This document shows, one piece after another, positions 18,268 to 27,521 of a DNA stretch of 64,000 nucleotides (the stretch's first letter is position 1; each line of letters starts with the position of its first letter). The DNA is from Plantactinospora endophytica (GTDB taxonomy: Bacteria; Actinomycetota; Actinomycetes; Mycobacteriales; Micromonosporaceae): positions 248,001 to 312,000 of the forward strand of contig NZ_BONW01000021.1 in assembly GCF_016862915.1 (NCBI RefSeq), read 5' to 3'. A program made the position numbers and the translations under genes. The notes beneath the pieces were generated by a model, which worked only from the letters and a program-made list of their open reading frames with translations, was not told the origin of the DNA and made no database searches.

Positions 18268-19446
18268 TCAGACCCCCGCAGCCGCGAGCTCGGCGGCCCG
18301 CTGGGCCGCGCCATCCATAGTGTCCACCCGCTGCACCAGCGGGTTGGCGGCGCCGTCGAGGATCGCCCGCCCGGCCTCCGCGTTGTTGCCGTCGAGGCGT
18401 ACGACGAGGGGCTTGTCGACCGTCTCGCCGCGCTCGGCGAGCAGGGCCAGTGCCTGGATGATGCCGTTGGCGACCTCGTCACAGGCGGTGATGCCACCGA
18501 AGACGTTGACGAACACGCTGCGTACCGACGGGTCGGAGAGTACGATCTCCAGCCCGTTCGCCATCACCGCGGCGCTGGCGCCGCCGCCGATGTCGAGGAA
18601 GTTGGCCGGCTTGACGCCGCCGTGCGACTCGCCCGCGTACGCCACCACGTCGAGGGTGGACATGACCAGGCCGGCGCCGTTGCCGATGATGCCGACCTCG
18701 CCGTCCAGCTTGACGTAGTTGAGGTCCTTCTCCTTGGCCCGCTGCTCCAGCGGATCCACCGCGGCCTGGTCCACCAGCGCCTCGTGGTCGGGGTGCCGGA
18801 AGCCGGCGTTCTCGTCGAGCGAGACCTTCGCGTCGAGGCAGAGCACCGTGCCGTCGGTCGTCCGGGCCAGCGGGTTCACCTCGACCAGGGTGGCGTCCTC
18901 GGCGACGAAGGCCTGCCAGAGGCGTACGGCGATCGGCACGATCTGGTCGGTCAGCTCGGCGGGGAAGCCGGCGGCCTCGACGATCTCCCGGGCCTTCGCC
19001 TCGTCGACACCGGCGTTGGCGTCGATCGCGACCTTGGCGACCCGCTCCGGGGTCTCGGCGGCGACCTGCTCGATGTCCATCCCGCCGGCCACGCTGGCGA
19101 TGCAGAGGAAGGTACGGTTCGCGCGGTCGAGGAGGTAGGAGAAGTAGTACTCCTCGGCGATGTCCGCGGTCACAGTGATCATGACCTTGTTGACCGTGTG
19201 GCCCTTGATGTCCATGCCGAGGATGTCGGTGGCCCGGGCCACCGACTCGTCCACGCCCTCGGCGAGCTTGACGCCGCCCGCCTTGCCCCGGCCGCCGACC
19301 TTCACCTGAGCCTTGACGACCACCCGGCCGCCGAGGCGCTCGGCGATCGCGCGGGCCTCGTCAGGGGTCGTCGCGACACCGCCGGCAAGCACGGGCAGCC
19401 CGTGCCGCTCGAACAGCTCACGCCCCTGGTATTCGTACAGGTCCAC
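18268..19446 (-). CDS. sucC: succinyl-CoA synthetase (ADP-forming) beta subunit
   Basis: 392 residues. Starts at GTG 19446 ([19 protein letters not shown], the conserved SucC N-terminus). An ATP-grasp domain is followed by the C-terminal CoA-ligase domain, with the glycine-rich [14 protein letters not shown] and [15 protein letters not shown] motifs that receive the phosphate. It is upstream of sucD with a 1-bp gap. A possible -10 (TAGGCT on the minus strand, about 19547-19552) lies in the upstream gap. Confidence 0.96.
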   Translation of the reverse strand: MDLYEYQGRELFERHGLPVLAGGVATTPDEARAIAERLGGRVVVKAQVKVGGRGKAGGVKLAEGVDESVARATDILGMDIKGHTVNKVMITVTADIAEEYYFSYLLDRANRTFLCIASVAGGMDIEQVAAETPERVAKVAIDANAGVDEAKAREIVEAAGFPAELTDQIVPIAVRLWQAFVAEDATLVEVNPLARTTDGTVLCLDAKVSLDENAGFRHPDHEALVDQAAVDPLEQRAKEKDLNYVKLDGEVGIIGNGAGLVMSTLDVVAYAGESHGGVKPANFLDIGGGASAAVMANGLEIVLSDPSVRSVFVNVFGGITACDEVANGIIQALALLAERGETVDKPLVVRLDGNNAEAGRAILDGAANPLVQRVDTMDGAAQRAAELAAAGV

Positions 19447-19926
19447 GATTGCGCGTCCCGTCCCGTCTCCGCGGCGCGCCGTCGCACCGCCGCCAGCGTG
19501 TGTATTGGGTTGGGCCTGCCTACGGATGAACAGGCCATCGGCCGCAGCCTAGCGAGGTGACCACGGGGGGCATCCACGTGGGTGCGCGTTGTGCGGTAAC
19601 GCACAGCCGTCGGGCCGGCCGTCGCGGGAAAAGATTCCCTGGCCGGCGTAACCCCGCGTAAGGGACGTCGTTGAGTCTGATGTCGGAGCGCTGGGAAGCG
19701 CGATGACGAATACGGCCGATGCCCTGTCGGTCGAGGGGTGGCGGCGGGGCATCGTGCATAGAGAGGCCGGACGTGTGAGGGGTGCGTCCGGCCTCTCCCC
19801 CCATTTCCGGGCCCGGCGCGTCGCGTGCCGGGCCTCGGCCTTGATGAAGCCGCGCTGGAAGTCGGAGTGGACGGCGCGTCGCGTGCCGGGCTCCGCGTCG
19901 TGGTGCTCCGGCGGCGCCGAAAAGCG
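19447..19926. other. 480-bp gene-free region upstream of sucC
   Basis: No gene is supportable. It contains the sucC promoter region, a terminator hairpin at 19761-19797, and a 19-bp perfect direct repeat (GGCGCGTCGCGTGCCGGGC) at 19815-19833 and 19873-19891. Confidence 0.5.
19761..19797 (-). terminator. terminator downstream of the B12-binding protein gene
   Basis: A perfect 12-bp stem, GAGAGGCCGGAC (19761-19772) with GTCCGGCCTCTC (19786-19797), and a 13-base loop. Its position fits the 3' end of the transcript from the gene at 19927-20334. Confidence 0.7.
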
Positions 19927-20334
19927 TCAGCCGACGACCGGCTGGCCGACGTTGGCGCGGACCCACTCCACGATGGCGCCGGTGGTGGCGCCGGGGGTGA
20001 AGATCTGGGCTACGCCGAGCCGCTCCAACTCCGGGATGTCCGCGTCCGGGATGATCCCGCCGCCGAACACCACCAGGTCGGCCGCGTCCCGCTCGGCCAG
20101 CAGTTCCAGTACCCGTCGGAACAGCGTCATGTGCGCCCCGGAGAGCACCGACAGGCCGATCGCGTCGGCGTCCTCCTGGATCGCCGTCTCGACGATCTGC
20201 TCGGGCGTCTGGTGCAGACCGGTGTAGATGACCTCCATGCCGGCGTCTCGCAGGGCCCGGGCGACCACCTTCGCGCCCCGGTCGTGCCCGTCCAGGCCGG
20301 GTTTGGCGACGACGACCCGGATCCGAGAACTCAT
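19927..20334 (-). CDS. cobalamin B12-binding protein, acyl-CoA mutase small subunit (IcmB-like)
   Basis: 135 residues consisting only of a B12-binding domain. The DxHxxG lower-ligand motif is DGHDRG at residues 15-20 (H17), with the later SGAH and FGGGIIP segments of the family. Length fits free-standing small subunits such as isobutyryl-CoA mutase IcmB; the large catalytic subunit is not in the window. ATG 20334 is preferred over 20358 because GGAGAGG lies 10 bases upstream. A GTTACC-N9-GGTAAC palindrome lies in the promoter region. Confidence 0.85.
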   Translation of the reverse strand: MSSRIRVVVAKPGLDGHDRGAKVVARALRDAGMEVIYTGLHQTPEQIVETAIQEDADAIGLSVLSGAHMTLFRRVLELLAERDAADLVVFGGGIIPDADIPELERLGVAQIFTPGATTGAIVEWVRANVGQPVVG

Positions 20335-20781
20335 CAGCGCAACACCTCTCCAGGACACCGGCTCGAGTTACCTTAACGAACGGTAACCCGGCGGCCCGTC
20401 CCCCGGAAACTCCCCTGCCGGACGATCGCCGACCCGAGGGCCCGGGCGCCTCCGGACGACGTCCGGCCATACCCCTAAGGGCTACGCCGACGGCACTCCG
20501 ACACGAGTCGGATCGATGACACCCTGCTGGGCCGGCGGTAACTGAGCGCTACTAACGAGGGCGAGCGCAAAAGGTTACCAGATATGGCATTCCATGACGG
20601 ACAACCGCACAGTGAGCCGGCAATATGGCGCTGCGACTTGTGGCGCGCCTAGGGGTTGGTTACCGTGGCCCACGGTTGTCATCAGGTCCATGACCGGGCG
20701 ACAACGCGGTCAACCGGAGTTCACCTCGATCCTCGAACGCCGGTGACGGTCGCAACACTGACCCGACAACGGAGGGTGTGC
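20335..20781. other. 447-bp divergent regulatory region (B12-binding protein / M23 peptidase)
   Basis: No gene is supportable. Symmetric elements: GTTACC-N9-GGTAAC at 20367-20387 near the minus-strand gene, and ACCGTG-GCC-CACGGT at 20662-20676 upstream of the peptidase gene. Further GGTAAC/GGTTACC words lie at 20536-20541, 20573-20579 and 20658-20664, so a regulator recognising GTTAC-type sites (MtrA-like sites are of this kind) is conceivable. I looked for a ydaO c-di-AMP riboswitch and did not find one. Confidence 0.4.
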
Positions 20782-21486
20782 GTGCGCCAGCGCCTGTCGT
20801 CTGAGCCCGATCGCTATCGAGGGCGACGTCGCGTCCCCACACCCCCGCGCAGCCGATACGCCGCAGTTGTCACCACCGCGTTCGTCGGAGCCGGTGTGGT
20901 CGCGCTCGGCGCCGGGGCCCTGCCGGATGCCAAGGCGGTCAGCCCGACCGCGCTGGCCGACCTGGAGCGGGCCGCCGCCACCAGCGAGGACGTCAGCGCC
21001 CGGACCGCCGACGCCGAGGCCGAGCGGGCATCCCGCGCCGACCGGGACGGCCTCGCCTCCACCCTGGCCGCCGCCCCGGAAGTCTGGCGGCTCCCGCTCG
21101 AGAACTACAACTTCGTCTCGCCGTACGGCATGAAGTGGGACAAGCTGCACGCCGGGATCGACCTGGCCGCCCCCGAGGGCACCACATACACGGCGGTGCA
21201 CGCGGGCACGGTGACCAAGGCCGGCTGGTTCGGCGGGTACGGCTACTGCGTGATCGTCCAGCACGCCGACGGCACCGAGTCCATCTACGGGCACTCGTCG
21301 GCGGTACTCGTCAGCGAGGGCCAGGAGGTCAAGGCCGGCGACCAGCTCGGGCGGGTCGGCGCCACCGGACACGCCTACGGTTCGCACCTGCATCTTGAGC
21401 TGCATGTCAACGGCAAGCCGATCGACCCGATCCCCTACCTGCTGGAGCGGGATGTGGACATCCAGCTACAGGTCGACGATCTCTAG
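20782..21486 (+). CDS. M23-family peptidase (cell-wall endopeptidase), membrane-anchored
   Basis: 234 residues from GTG 20782, which follows GGAGG (20771-20775). One N-terminal membrane segment (about residues 27-48) is followed by an alanine-rich coiled region and the LytM/M23 domain. Zinc and catalytic residues: H123 and D127 (HAGIDL), H171 (YGHSS), H202/H204 (HLHLE). The domain cleaves peptidoglycan cross-bridges or acts as a LytM-type regulator. A terminator follows at 21528, then a second M23 gene in the same direction. Confidence 0.88.
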   Translation: MRQRLSSEPDRYRGRRRVPTPPRSRYAAVVTTAFVGAGVVALGAGALPDAKAVSPTALADLERAAATSEDVSARTADAEAERASRADRDGLASTLAAAPEVWRLPLENYNFVSPYGMKWDKLHAGIDLAAPEGTTYTAVHAGTVTKAGWFGGYGYCVIVQHADGTESIYGHSSAVLVSEGQEVKAGDQLGRVGATGHAYGSHLHLELHVNGKPIDPIPYLLERDVDIQLQVDDL

Positions 21487-21527
21487 GGCCGAGTAGTCGC
21501 CCACTGACTCGACGTCACGTCGGTTAG

Positions 21528-21557
21528 CCGCCCAGCCGAACCCGGTTGGGCGGTTTT
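21528..21557 (+). terminator. terminator between the two M23 genes
   Basis: CCGCCCA (21528-21534) pairs with TGGGCGG (21547-21553), extended inward by CCG/CGG, and is followed directly by TTTT (21554-21557). Confidence 0.85.
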
Positions 21558-21777
21558 CTGTTGTCCGACGCCTGGCGAAGTTCCGTACGCCACATCGGGT
21601 GGTGTGGCCGAGCACACAGCCGGTCGTCGCGGTCTACCGGCCACCGACGTCGATTCCACCGCATAACTCCGCGCGCGTCGTCTGCTCGGCGGCCGGACCC
21701 GGCGCCCCGAGGGCGAGGCGGGGGCGGCACGGCGACCACCATGTCCGGGTCCACGCCTCCGCCAGAAGGGACCCGCC

Positions 21778-22587
21778 GTGCCGGAGACCGATCCGACCCA
21801 GCCCGAGACGACCGGCGAAGGGGCCGGCGTACCGACCGCGAGTCGGCGTACCGGCCGTACCGGAGTGTTCCGGCAGGGCCGTCGGGCCCGGTACGTCGTA
21901 CCCGGGCTGGTCGCGCTGCTCGGGCTCGGCGTGGCCGGCGGGGTGACGGCGGTCGCCCTCGGCGGCAGTGACCGGCCTGCCGATCAGGTCTCGGCGGCGG
22001 CGCAGGAGTCGGCCCGGTCCGCCGCCGCGCAGCGCGCCGACCGGTCCGCGCGGGAGGTTGCCACCCCGACGCCCACCGCGACCGTGAGCCCGACGCCGAC
22101 CGCCGCCGCACCGACCGCGCCGCCGACCGCCACACCGAGCCGGAGCAGGACCGCGAAGGCGGCCAGCCCGACCGCGAGCCGGAAGCCGGTCGCCTGGGTG
22201 AACCCGATGCCGGGCGCCGCCGTCACCTCCTGCTTCGGGATGCGCTGGGGGGCGATGCACGCCGGCATCGACCTGGCGATGCCGGCCGAGACCCCGATCC
22301 GGGCCGCCGGGGCCGGCACGGTGGTCAACGCCGGCTGGGACTTCGTCGGGTACGGCATCTCGGTGGTGGTCGACCACGGCAACGGCTGGCTCACCCACTA
22401 CGCCCACCAGAGCCGGACGGTGGTCAGCGTCGGGCAGCGGGTCAAGCCGGGCCAGGTGATCGGGTACGAGGGTGCCACCGGCGACGCCACCGGACCGCAC
22501 CTGCACTTCGAGGTGCACAACGGGCTGTGGAACCAGGTCGACCCGGCCCCGTGGATGCGGTCCCGTGGGGTGGACCTCGGCTGCTGA
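21778..22587 (+). CDS. M23-family peptidase, membrane-anchored, second copy
   Basis: 269 residues from GTG 21778. Basic N-terminus, membrane helix about 41-61, a Thr/Pro/Ala-rich wall-spanning linker (about 95-135) and an M23 domain with H161, D165 (HAGIDL) and H241/H243 (HLHFE); H207 in THYAH fits the second histidine. A single cysteine lies in the domain (TSCFGMRWG) and another is the last residue. The tail is duplicated (22579-22608). The two M23 proteins share only the domain, so they are distant paralogues. Confidence 0.87.
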   Translation: MPETDPTQPETTGEGAGVPTASRRTGRTGVFRQGRRARYVVPGLVALLGLGVAGGVTAVALGGSDRPADQVSAAAQESARSAAAQRADRSAREVATPTPTATVSPTPTAAAPTAPPTATPSRSRTAKAASPTASRKPVAWVNPMPGAAVTSCFGMRWGAMHAGIDLAMPAETPIRAAGAGTVVNAGWDFVGYGISVVVDHGNGWLTHYAHQSRTVVSVGQRVKPGQVIGYEGATGDATGPHLHFEVHNGLWNQVDPAPWMRSRGVDLGC

Positions 22588-22608
22588 GCCGGCGCCGGCT
22601 GCTGAGCC
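22579..22608. repeat. duplicated gene tail including TGA stop
   Basis: GGCTGCTGAGCC at 22579-22590 (end of the M23 gene) recurs exactly at 22597-22608, 18 bp later. Confidence 0.7.
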
Positions 22609-22639
22609 CCTGCCGGTTCGCGGCCTGCCCGCCGCCGGG

Positions 22640-23749
22640 TCAGCGGTCGAGCGAGATCGCCCGCTTGGCCCGGTCGATCGACTCCCCGGCGGCGGGGCCG
22701 CCCGGGTTCTCGGTGGCGAGTGCCTGGTTGAGCCGCACGAACGGACGCATCCGCTGCTCGTACCGGTGTAGCGCGGCCCGGTGGTCGCCGGCCGCCGCGC
22801 CGAGTTCGTCGGCGAGTACGTAGGCGCCGACCAGGGCCAGGCTGGTGCCCTGGCCGGACAGGGGCGAGGCGCAGTAGCCGGCGTCGCCGAGCAGGGTCAC
22901 CCGGCCGCGTGACCAGGTCTCCATCCGGACCTGTGCCATCGCGTCGAAGTAGAAGTCCGGGGCCTGCCACATCGCCGTCAACAGCCGGGGAATCTCCCAG
23001 CGCAGTCCGGCGAGCCGGTCGGCGACCAGCCGGCGCTGCTGGTCGGTGTCGCGGTGGTCGTACGGGATCGGCTCGGACTCGAAGCCGAGGTTGACCCGGA
23101 GTTCGGAGTTGTCGCGTACCGGGTAGATGCCGCAGCCGGCGGTGCCGTCCCGCATCCAGACCTGCCAGTTGTCCAGGTCCAGCAGGTTCTCGGCAGTGAA
23201 GATCGCCAGGTAGGTGCCGAGGTGCGTGACGTACTCCGCCTCGGGGCCGAAGGCCAGGCGCCGTACGGTTGAGTGCAGTCCGTCGGCCCCGACCACCAGG
23301 GAGAAGTCGCGCGGCGCGGCCCGCTCGAAGCCGACCCGCACCCCGGCGTCGTGCTGGGTCAGCTCGGTGACGGAGTCGTCGAAGAGGTACTCGACGTCGT
23401 CGCGGGTCCGCGCGTGCAGTAGTCCGGTGAGGTCCTCCCGGAGCACCTCGATGTCGTCGCCGTCCAGCCGACCGCTGCTGAAGGCCCGCTCGGTGGAACG
23501 CATGACCTCGTTGCCGTCGCCGTCCAGCAGCGACATGCCCCGGGTGCGGGTACGCACCTGCCGCAACGCCGGCAGGATGCCCATCCGGTCGACCACGTCC
23601 AGCGCCACCCCACGGACGTCGATCGCCTGCCCGCCGGGGCGGGGCGCCGGAGCCCGCTCGACCACGGTCACCGCGAAGCCCCGGCGGCGCAGCCAGTACG
23701 CCAGGGCGGGCCCGGCCACACTCGCACCGGAGATCAGGACACTGTCCAT
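22640..23749 (-). CDS. FAD-dependent monooxygenase (aromatic hydroxylase/TetX-like)
   Basis: 369 residues. N-terminal FAD-binding GASVAG (8-13), the conserved VVGADGLHS middle motif, and the second FAD motif LLGDAGYCASPLSGQG near residue 290, all typical of group A flavoprotein monooxygenases. The substrate is unknown; members hydroxylate aromatics, polyketides or antibiotics. ATG 23749 follows GGAGGGGAA. It is divergent from a chimeric regulator (23904), with palindromic sites in the 154-bp gap, which suggests that regulator controls it. Confidence 0.88.
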   Translation of the reverse strand: MDSVLISGASVAGPALAYWLRRRGFAVTVVERAPAPRPGGQAIDVRGVALDVVDRMGILPALRQVRTRTRGMSLLDGDGNEVMRSTERAFSSGRLDGDDIEVLREDLTGLLHARTRDDVEYLFDDSVTELTQHDAGVRVGFERAAPRDFSLVVGADGLHSTVRRLAFGPEAEYVTHLGTYLAIFTAENLLDLDNWQVWMRDGTAGCGIYPVRDNSELRVNLGFESEPIPYDHRDTDQQRRLVADRLAGLRWEIPRLLTAMWQAPDFYFDAMAQVRMETWSRGRVTLLGDAGYCASPLSGQGTSLALVGAYVLADELGAAAGDHRAALHRYEQRMRPFVRLNQALATENPGGPAAGESIDRAKRAISLDR

Positions 23750-23780
23750 CTGTCTTCCCCTCCACGTTGTACGTGCCGCC

Positions 23781-23797
23781 AATGTACGCCGTACATT
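23781..23797. promoter_or_regulatory. operator candidate upstream of the monooxygenase gene
   Basis: AATGTAC-GCC-GTACATT is a perfect 7-bp inverted repeat, 32 bp from the monooxygenase start. It shares the TGTAC core with the palindrome at 23872. Related half-sites TTGTAC occur at about 23768-23773 and 23826-23831. Confidence 0.6.
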
Positions 23798-23871
23798 CAA
23801 CCTCGACAACTGGCGTTAGTCGCTTGTTGTACTAGGACAGGGGTAGTGCAGGCGAGTGTCTGAGCTAGGCT

Positions 23872-23885
23872 GTGTACTAGTACAC
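23872..23885. promoter_or_regulatory. operator candidate upstream of the GntR/TetR regulator gene
   Basis: GTGTACTAGTACAC is a perfect 14-bp palindrome ending 18 bp before the regulator start. TGTAC-centred palindromes of this kind fit GntR/YtrA-type winged helices, so autoregulation is likely. Confidence 0.6.
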
Positions 23886-23903
23886 GGATCGGGAGGTGAG
23901 AGG

Positions 23904-24890
23904 GTGCCGACGACCGCCGAGCCGCCCTACCTGCGCATCGTCCGGGAGATCCGTCGCCGGATCGCCGACGGTGAGCTCCAGCCCGGCGACCGGGTGCCGT
24001 CCACCCGACAGCTCGCCAGCGAGTGGAACGTGGCGATCGCCACCGCCACCCGGGCACTGACCACGCTCAGCCAACAGGGCGTGGTGCGGGCCCAGCCCCG
24101 GGTCGGCACGGTCGTGGCCGCCCCCGAGCCGGCGCCGGCCCGGCCCCGACGGCGGGTCGACCAGACGCCGCCCCGGAGCGCTGCCGGACTGCCCTCGCCA
24201 GGGCCGAGATCCGAGCCCGAACTCACCCGGGACCGGGTCGTCCGGGCCGCCCTCGACATCGCCGACGCCGAGGGACTGGAGGCGCTGTCGATGCGCGGCG
24301 TGGCGGCCCGGCTCGGAGTGGCGACCATGTCGCCGTACCGGTACGTGCACAGCAAGGAGGACCTGGTCCTGCTGATGGCCGACACGGCGTACGGCGAGCG
24401 GGGTTATCCCGAGCCGCATCCCACCGGCTGGCGGGAGCGGCTCGAACTCGGCGCCCGTACGCTCTGGGCGCTGCACCGGCAGCACCCCTGGCTCGCCCAG
24501 CTCAGCCCGCTGACCCGGCCCCTGCCGCTGCCCAACCTGATGGTGCACGGCGAATGGGTGCTCGCCGCGCTGGACGGCCTCGGCCTCGACCCGGCGACCA
24601 TGCTGGACCTGAACGTGCTGGTCTACAGCTTCGTGCAGGGCCTCGCCGTGCACCTGGAACGGGAGACCCAGGCCCGGGCCGCCACCGGCATCACCGAGGA
24701 GGAGTGGATCGAGCGGCAGGGACCCGCCATCGACGCGCTGGCCGAATCCGGCGGGCATCCGACCTACGCCCGGGTGCTGGAGAGCTTCACCCGGACCGGT
24801 TACGACCTCGACCTCGACCGGCTCTTCGAGACGGGGCTACGCGCCCTGCTCGACGGCTTCACCGTGCTCGTCGGCGACCGCGCCGAATAG
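23904..24890 (+). CDS. chimeric GntR-TetR transcriptional regulator
   Basis: 328 residues from GTG 23904, which follows GGGAGG (23891-23896). Residues about 5-75 are a GntR winged helix (RIADGELQPGDRVPSTRQLA then TATRALTTLSQQGVV). A Pro/Arg linker follows, then a TetR helix-turn-helix (about 105-155: AALDIADAEGLEALSMRGVAARLGV in two parts, then SPYRYVHSKEDL) and a TetR_C-type ligand domain. This double-DNA-binding architecture is known in actinobacteria. It is divergent from the FAD monooxygenase, so the natural reading is a substrate- or drug-responsive repressor of that enzyme. Confidence 0.85.
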   Translation: MPTTAEPPYLRIVREIRRRIADGELQPGDRVPSTRQLASEWNVAIATATRALTTLSQQGVVRAQPRVGTVVAAPEPAPARPRRRVDQTPPRSAAGLPSPGPRSEPELTRDRVVRAALDIADAEGLEALSMRGVAARLGVATMSPYRYVHSKEDLVLLMADTAYGERGYPEPHPTGWRERLELGARTLWALHRQHPWLAQLSPLTRPLPLPNLMVHGEWVLAALDGLGLDPATMLDLNVLVYSFVQGLAVHLERETQARAATGITEEEWIERQGPAIDALAESGGHPTYARVLESFTRTGYDLDLDRLFETGLRALLDGFTVLVGDRAE

Positions 24891-24897
24891 CAACGGT

Positions 24898-24995
24898 CAG
24901 AGCTTGTCGATCGGAGCGTGCGTGAGCTTGTCGATCGGGGCGTGCCGGAGCCAGTCGATAGCGAGCGGTCAGAGCTTGTCGATCGGGGCGTGCCG
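24898..24995. repeat. stop-anchored repeats at the 3' end of pcrA
   Basis: GAGCTTGTCGATCGGGGCGT, part of the last codons of pcrA (stop TCA on this strand, 24969-24971), recurs twice beyond the stop: copies begin near 24898 and 24924, the true end near 24969. The first copy differs by one base in this core. Confidence 0.7.
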
Positions 24996-27374
24996 GAGAA
25001 CCAGCCAGAGCGTCTGGTCACCGAAGTCGATCTGGGCCCGGGCACCCGCGCCGTGCCCCTCGACCGCCAGCACCCGGCCGAGGCCGTAGCGCTGGTGGTT
25101 CACCCGGTCTCCGGCGGCCACCTTCGGCGGCTGCTTCAGCTCGCTCGCCGTACTCAGCCGGCTGGCGTCGATGCCAAGCCGCGAGGCGAGCTGCGCGGCC
25201 TTCGGCGTACCCCCGGAGAAGCCGCCGCCCCGGAACCCGCCGGACCGGTCCGTGGCGCCCGACCGGCCGCCCACCCCGCCACCGGTCCCCGACCACGAGG
25301 TGTACGCCGCCCCGGTGCGCTCCCAGCGGACCAGCTCCTCCGGCAACTCGTCCACGAACCGGGACGGTGGGTTGTAGGACGGCTGCCCCCAGGCCGACCG
25401 GGTGACCGCCCGGGACAGGTAGAGCCGCTTGCGGGCCCGGGTGATCCCGACGTAGGCCAGCCGGCGCTCCTCCTCCAGCTCGCGGTTGTCGCCGAGCGCG
25501 CGCAGGTGCGGGAAGACACCGTCCTCCAGCCCGGTCAGGAAGACCACCGGGAACTCCAGCCCCTTGGCGGTGTGCAGCGTCATCAGGGTGACCACGCCCT
25601 GGTGGTCGGGGTCGTCCGAGGGCACCTGGTCGGCGTCGGCGACCAGCGCGACCTGCTCCAGGAAACCGGCCAGGGTGGCACCGGGGGCGCCCTCCTCGGC
25701 CTGCGCCTCCACCCGCTCGGTGTACTCCCGGGCGACGCTCACCAACTCCTGGAGGTTCTCCACCCGGCCGGCGTCCTGCGGGTCGATGCTCTCCTCCAGC
25801 TCGCCGAGGTAGCCGGAGCGGGTGAGGACGGCCTCCAGCACCTCCTCCGGCAGGGCGGTTCCGGCCAGCTCGCGCAGCCCGTCGAGCAGGCTGACGAACT
25901 CGGCGATGGCGTTGGCCGACCGGGTGGAGATGCCCGGCGCCTCGGACGCCCGGCGCAGCGCCGCGCCGAACGAGATCCGGTCCCGGGTGGCCAGCGCCTC
26001 CACGCAGGCCTCGGCCCGGTCGCCGATGCCCCGGCGCGGGGTGTTCAGGATGCGCCGGATGCTCACCGTGTCGTCGTCGTTGACCACCGCGCGAAGGTAG
26101 GCCAGGGCGTCCCGGACCTCCTTGCGCTCGTAGAACCGGACCCCGCCGACCACCTTGTAGGGCAGGCCGACCCGGATGAACACCTCTTCGAAGACCCGGG
26201 ACTGGGCGTTGGTGCGGTAGAAGACCGCCACGTCCCCGGGACGGGCCGCGTCGGAGTCGCAGAGGCGGTCGATCTCCCGGCCCACCCAGTCCGCCTCGGC
26301 GTGCTCGGTGTCGGCGACGTAGCCGACGATCTGCTCCCCGGCGCCCTCCTCGCTCCACAGCCGCTTCGGCTTGCGCGAGCTGTTCCGCTCGATCACCGCG
26401 TTGGCGGCGTTGAGGATGGTCTGGGTGGAGCGGTAGTTCTGCTCCAGCAGGATCGTCCGGGCGTCGGTGAAGTCCCGCTCGAACTCCAGGATGTTCCGGA
26501 TGGTCGCGCCCCGGAACGCGTAGATCGACTGGTCGGCGTCGCCGACCACGCACAACTCGGCCGGCTCGACCCCGGGCGTGCCGCCGACCAACTCCTTGAC
26601 CAGGGTGTACTGCGCGTGGTTGGTGTCCTGGTATTCGTCGACGAGCACGTGCCGGAACCGGCGGCGGTAGCTCTCCGCGACGTGCGGGTGCGACTGGAGC
26701 AGGTGCACCGTCGTCATGATCAGATCGTCGAAGTCGAGCGCGTGCGCCTCGGTCAGCCGCCGCTGGTAGAGCGTGTACGCCTCGGCCAGCGCCCGCTCGT
26801 TCGGCCCCGACGCCCGGGCGGCGAACGTCTCCGGGTCGGTCAGCTCGTTCTTCAGGTTGGAGACCTGGGTGATCAGCCCCCGGGCCGGATAGCGCTTCGG
26901 GTCGAGGTCCAGCTCCCGGGTGACCAACTGCATCAGCCGGCGCGAGTCGTCGGCGTCGTAGATCGAGAACGTCGACTTCAGGCCGGCGTGCTCGTGCTCG
27001 GCCCGCAGGATGCGTACGCACGCCGAGTGGAACGTCGACACCCACATCAGTCGGGCCCGGGGGCCGACCAGCGCGGCGACCCGGTCCTTCATCTCCCCGG
27101 CCGCCTTGTTGGTGAAGGTGATCGCGATGATCTCCCCCGGATGCACGTCCCGGGCGGCGAGCAGGTAGGCGATCCGGTGGGTGAGCACCCGGGTCTTGCC
27201 CGAGCCGGCACCCGCCACGATCAGCAGCGGTGACCCGGAATGGGTCACCGCGTCCCGCTGCGGCCCGTTCAGCCCGGCCAGCAGGGCCTGCGGGTCGAGG
27301 CCCGACGGGCGGCGCCGGGGCGCGTCCTGGGCCGGAGGGACGGAGGGCGGCGGGGGTTCGAAGAGAGCATGCAT
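24969..27374 (-). CDS. pcrA: ATP-dependent DNA helicase PcrA/UvrD
   Basis: 801 residues. Superfamily 1A helicase with GAGSGKT (motif I), TFTNKAAGEMKDRV (Ia), VDEYQDTN (II), GDADQSIYAFRGA (III), QNYRST (IV), TLHTAKGLEF (V) and VGITRARKRLYLSRA (VI), in canonical order. The C-terminal region has a Gly/Ser-rich stretch and a final segment (DRVNHQRYGLGRVL) like the PcrA C-terminal Tudor domain that contacts RNA polymerase. It unwinds DNA 3'-5' in repair and removes RecA. ATG 27374 gives MHALF. Divergent from the attenuator-controlled chorismate mutase gene. Confidence 0.95.
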   Translation of the reverse strand: MHALFEPPPPSVPPAQDAPRRRPSGLDPQALLAGLNGPQRDAVTHSGSPLLIVAGAGSGKTRVLTHRIAYLLAARDVHPGEIIAITFTNKAAGEMKDRVAALVGPRARLMWVSTFHSACVRILRAEHEHAGLKSTFSIYDADDSRRLMQLVTRELDLDPKRYPARGLITQVSNLKNELTDPETFAARASGPNERALAEAYTLYQRRLTEAHALDFDDLIMTTVHLLQSHPHVAESYRRRFRHVLVDEYQDTNHAQYTLVKELVGGTPGVEPAELCVVGDADQSIYAFRGATIRNILEFERDFTDARTILLEQNYRSTQTILNAANAVIERNSSRKPKRLWSEEGAGEQIVGYVADTEHAEADWVGREIDRLCDSDAARPGDVAVFYRTNAQSRVFEEVFIRVGLPYKVVGGVRFYERKEVRDALAYLRAVVNDDDTVSIRRILNTPRRGIGDRAEACVEALATRDRISFGAALRRASEAPGISTRSANAIAEFVSLLDGLRELAGTALPEEVLEAVLTRSGYLGELEESIDPQDAGRVENLQELVSVAREYTERVEAQAEEGAPGATLAGFLEQVALVADADQVPSDDPDHQGVVTLMTLHTAKGLEFPVVFLTGLEDGVFPHLRALGDNRELEEERRLAYVGITRARKRLYLSRAVTRSAWGQPSYNPPSRFVDELPEELVRWERTGAAYTSWSGTGGGVGGRSGATDRSGGFRGGGFSGGTPKAAQLASRLGIDASRLSTASELKQPPKVAAGDRVNHQRYGLGRVLAVEGHGAGARAQIDFGDQTLWLVLRHAPIDKL

Positions 27375-27485
27375 CGCCTCGCGAGTCTATGCCGCCGGGG
27401 AGACAACGTACGCCTCCGCCGTGCCCGTACCACCTCGGCCGGAATGTCCCCGGAGACCACCCCCCTTCAAGCATGGCCGAATCGC

Positions 27486-27515
27486 TTGCCAAGGAGACGG
27501 CTGGCTGGGCATACT
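27486..27515 (+). promoter_or_regulatory. promoter for the chorismate mutase leader
   Basis: TTGCCA (27486-27491), 18 bp, CATACT (27510-27515). The predicted start of transcription (about 27521-27522) coincides with the GTG of the leader peptide, so that peptide would be translated from a leaderless mRNA. Confidence 0.6.
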
Positions 27516-27521
27516 CGACCC

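Noticed and set aside
20470-20781. ydaO-type c-di-AMP riboswitch upstream of the M23 peptidase
   Set aside because: Such riboswitches precede actinobacterial wall-hydrolase genes, but the conserved sequence blocks I would expect are not visible here.
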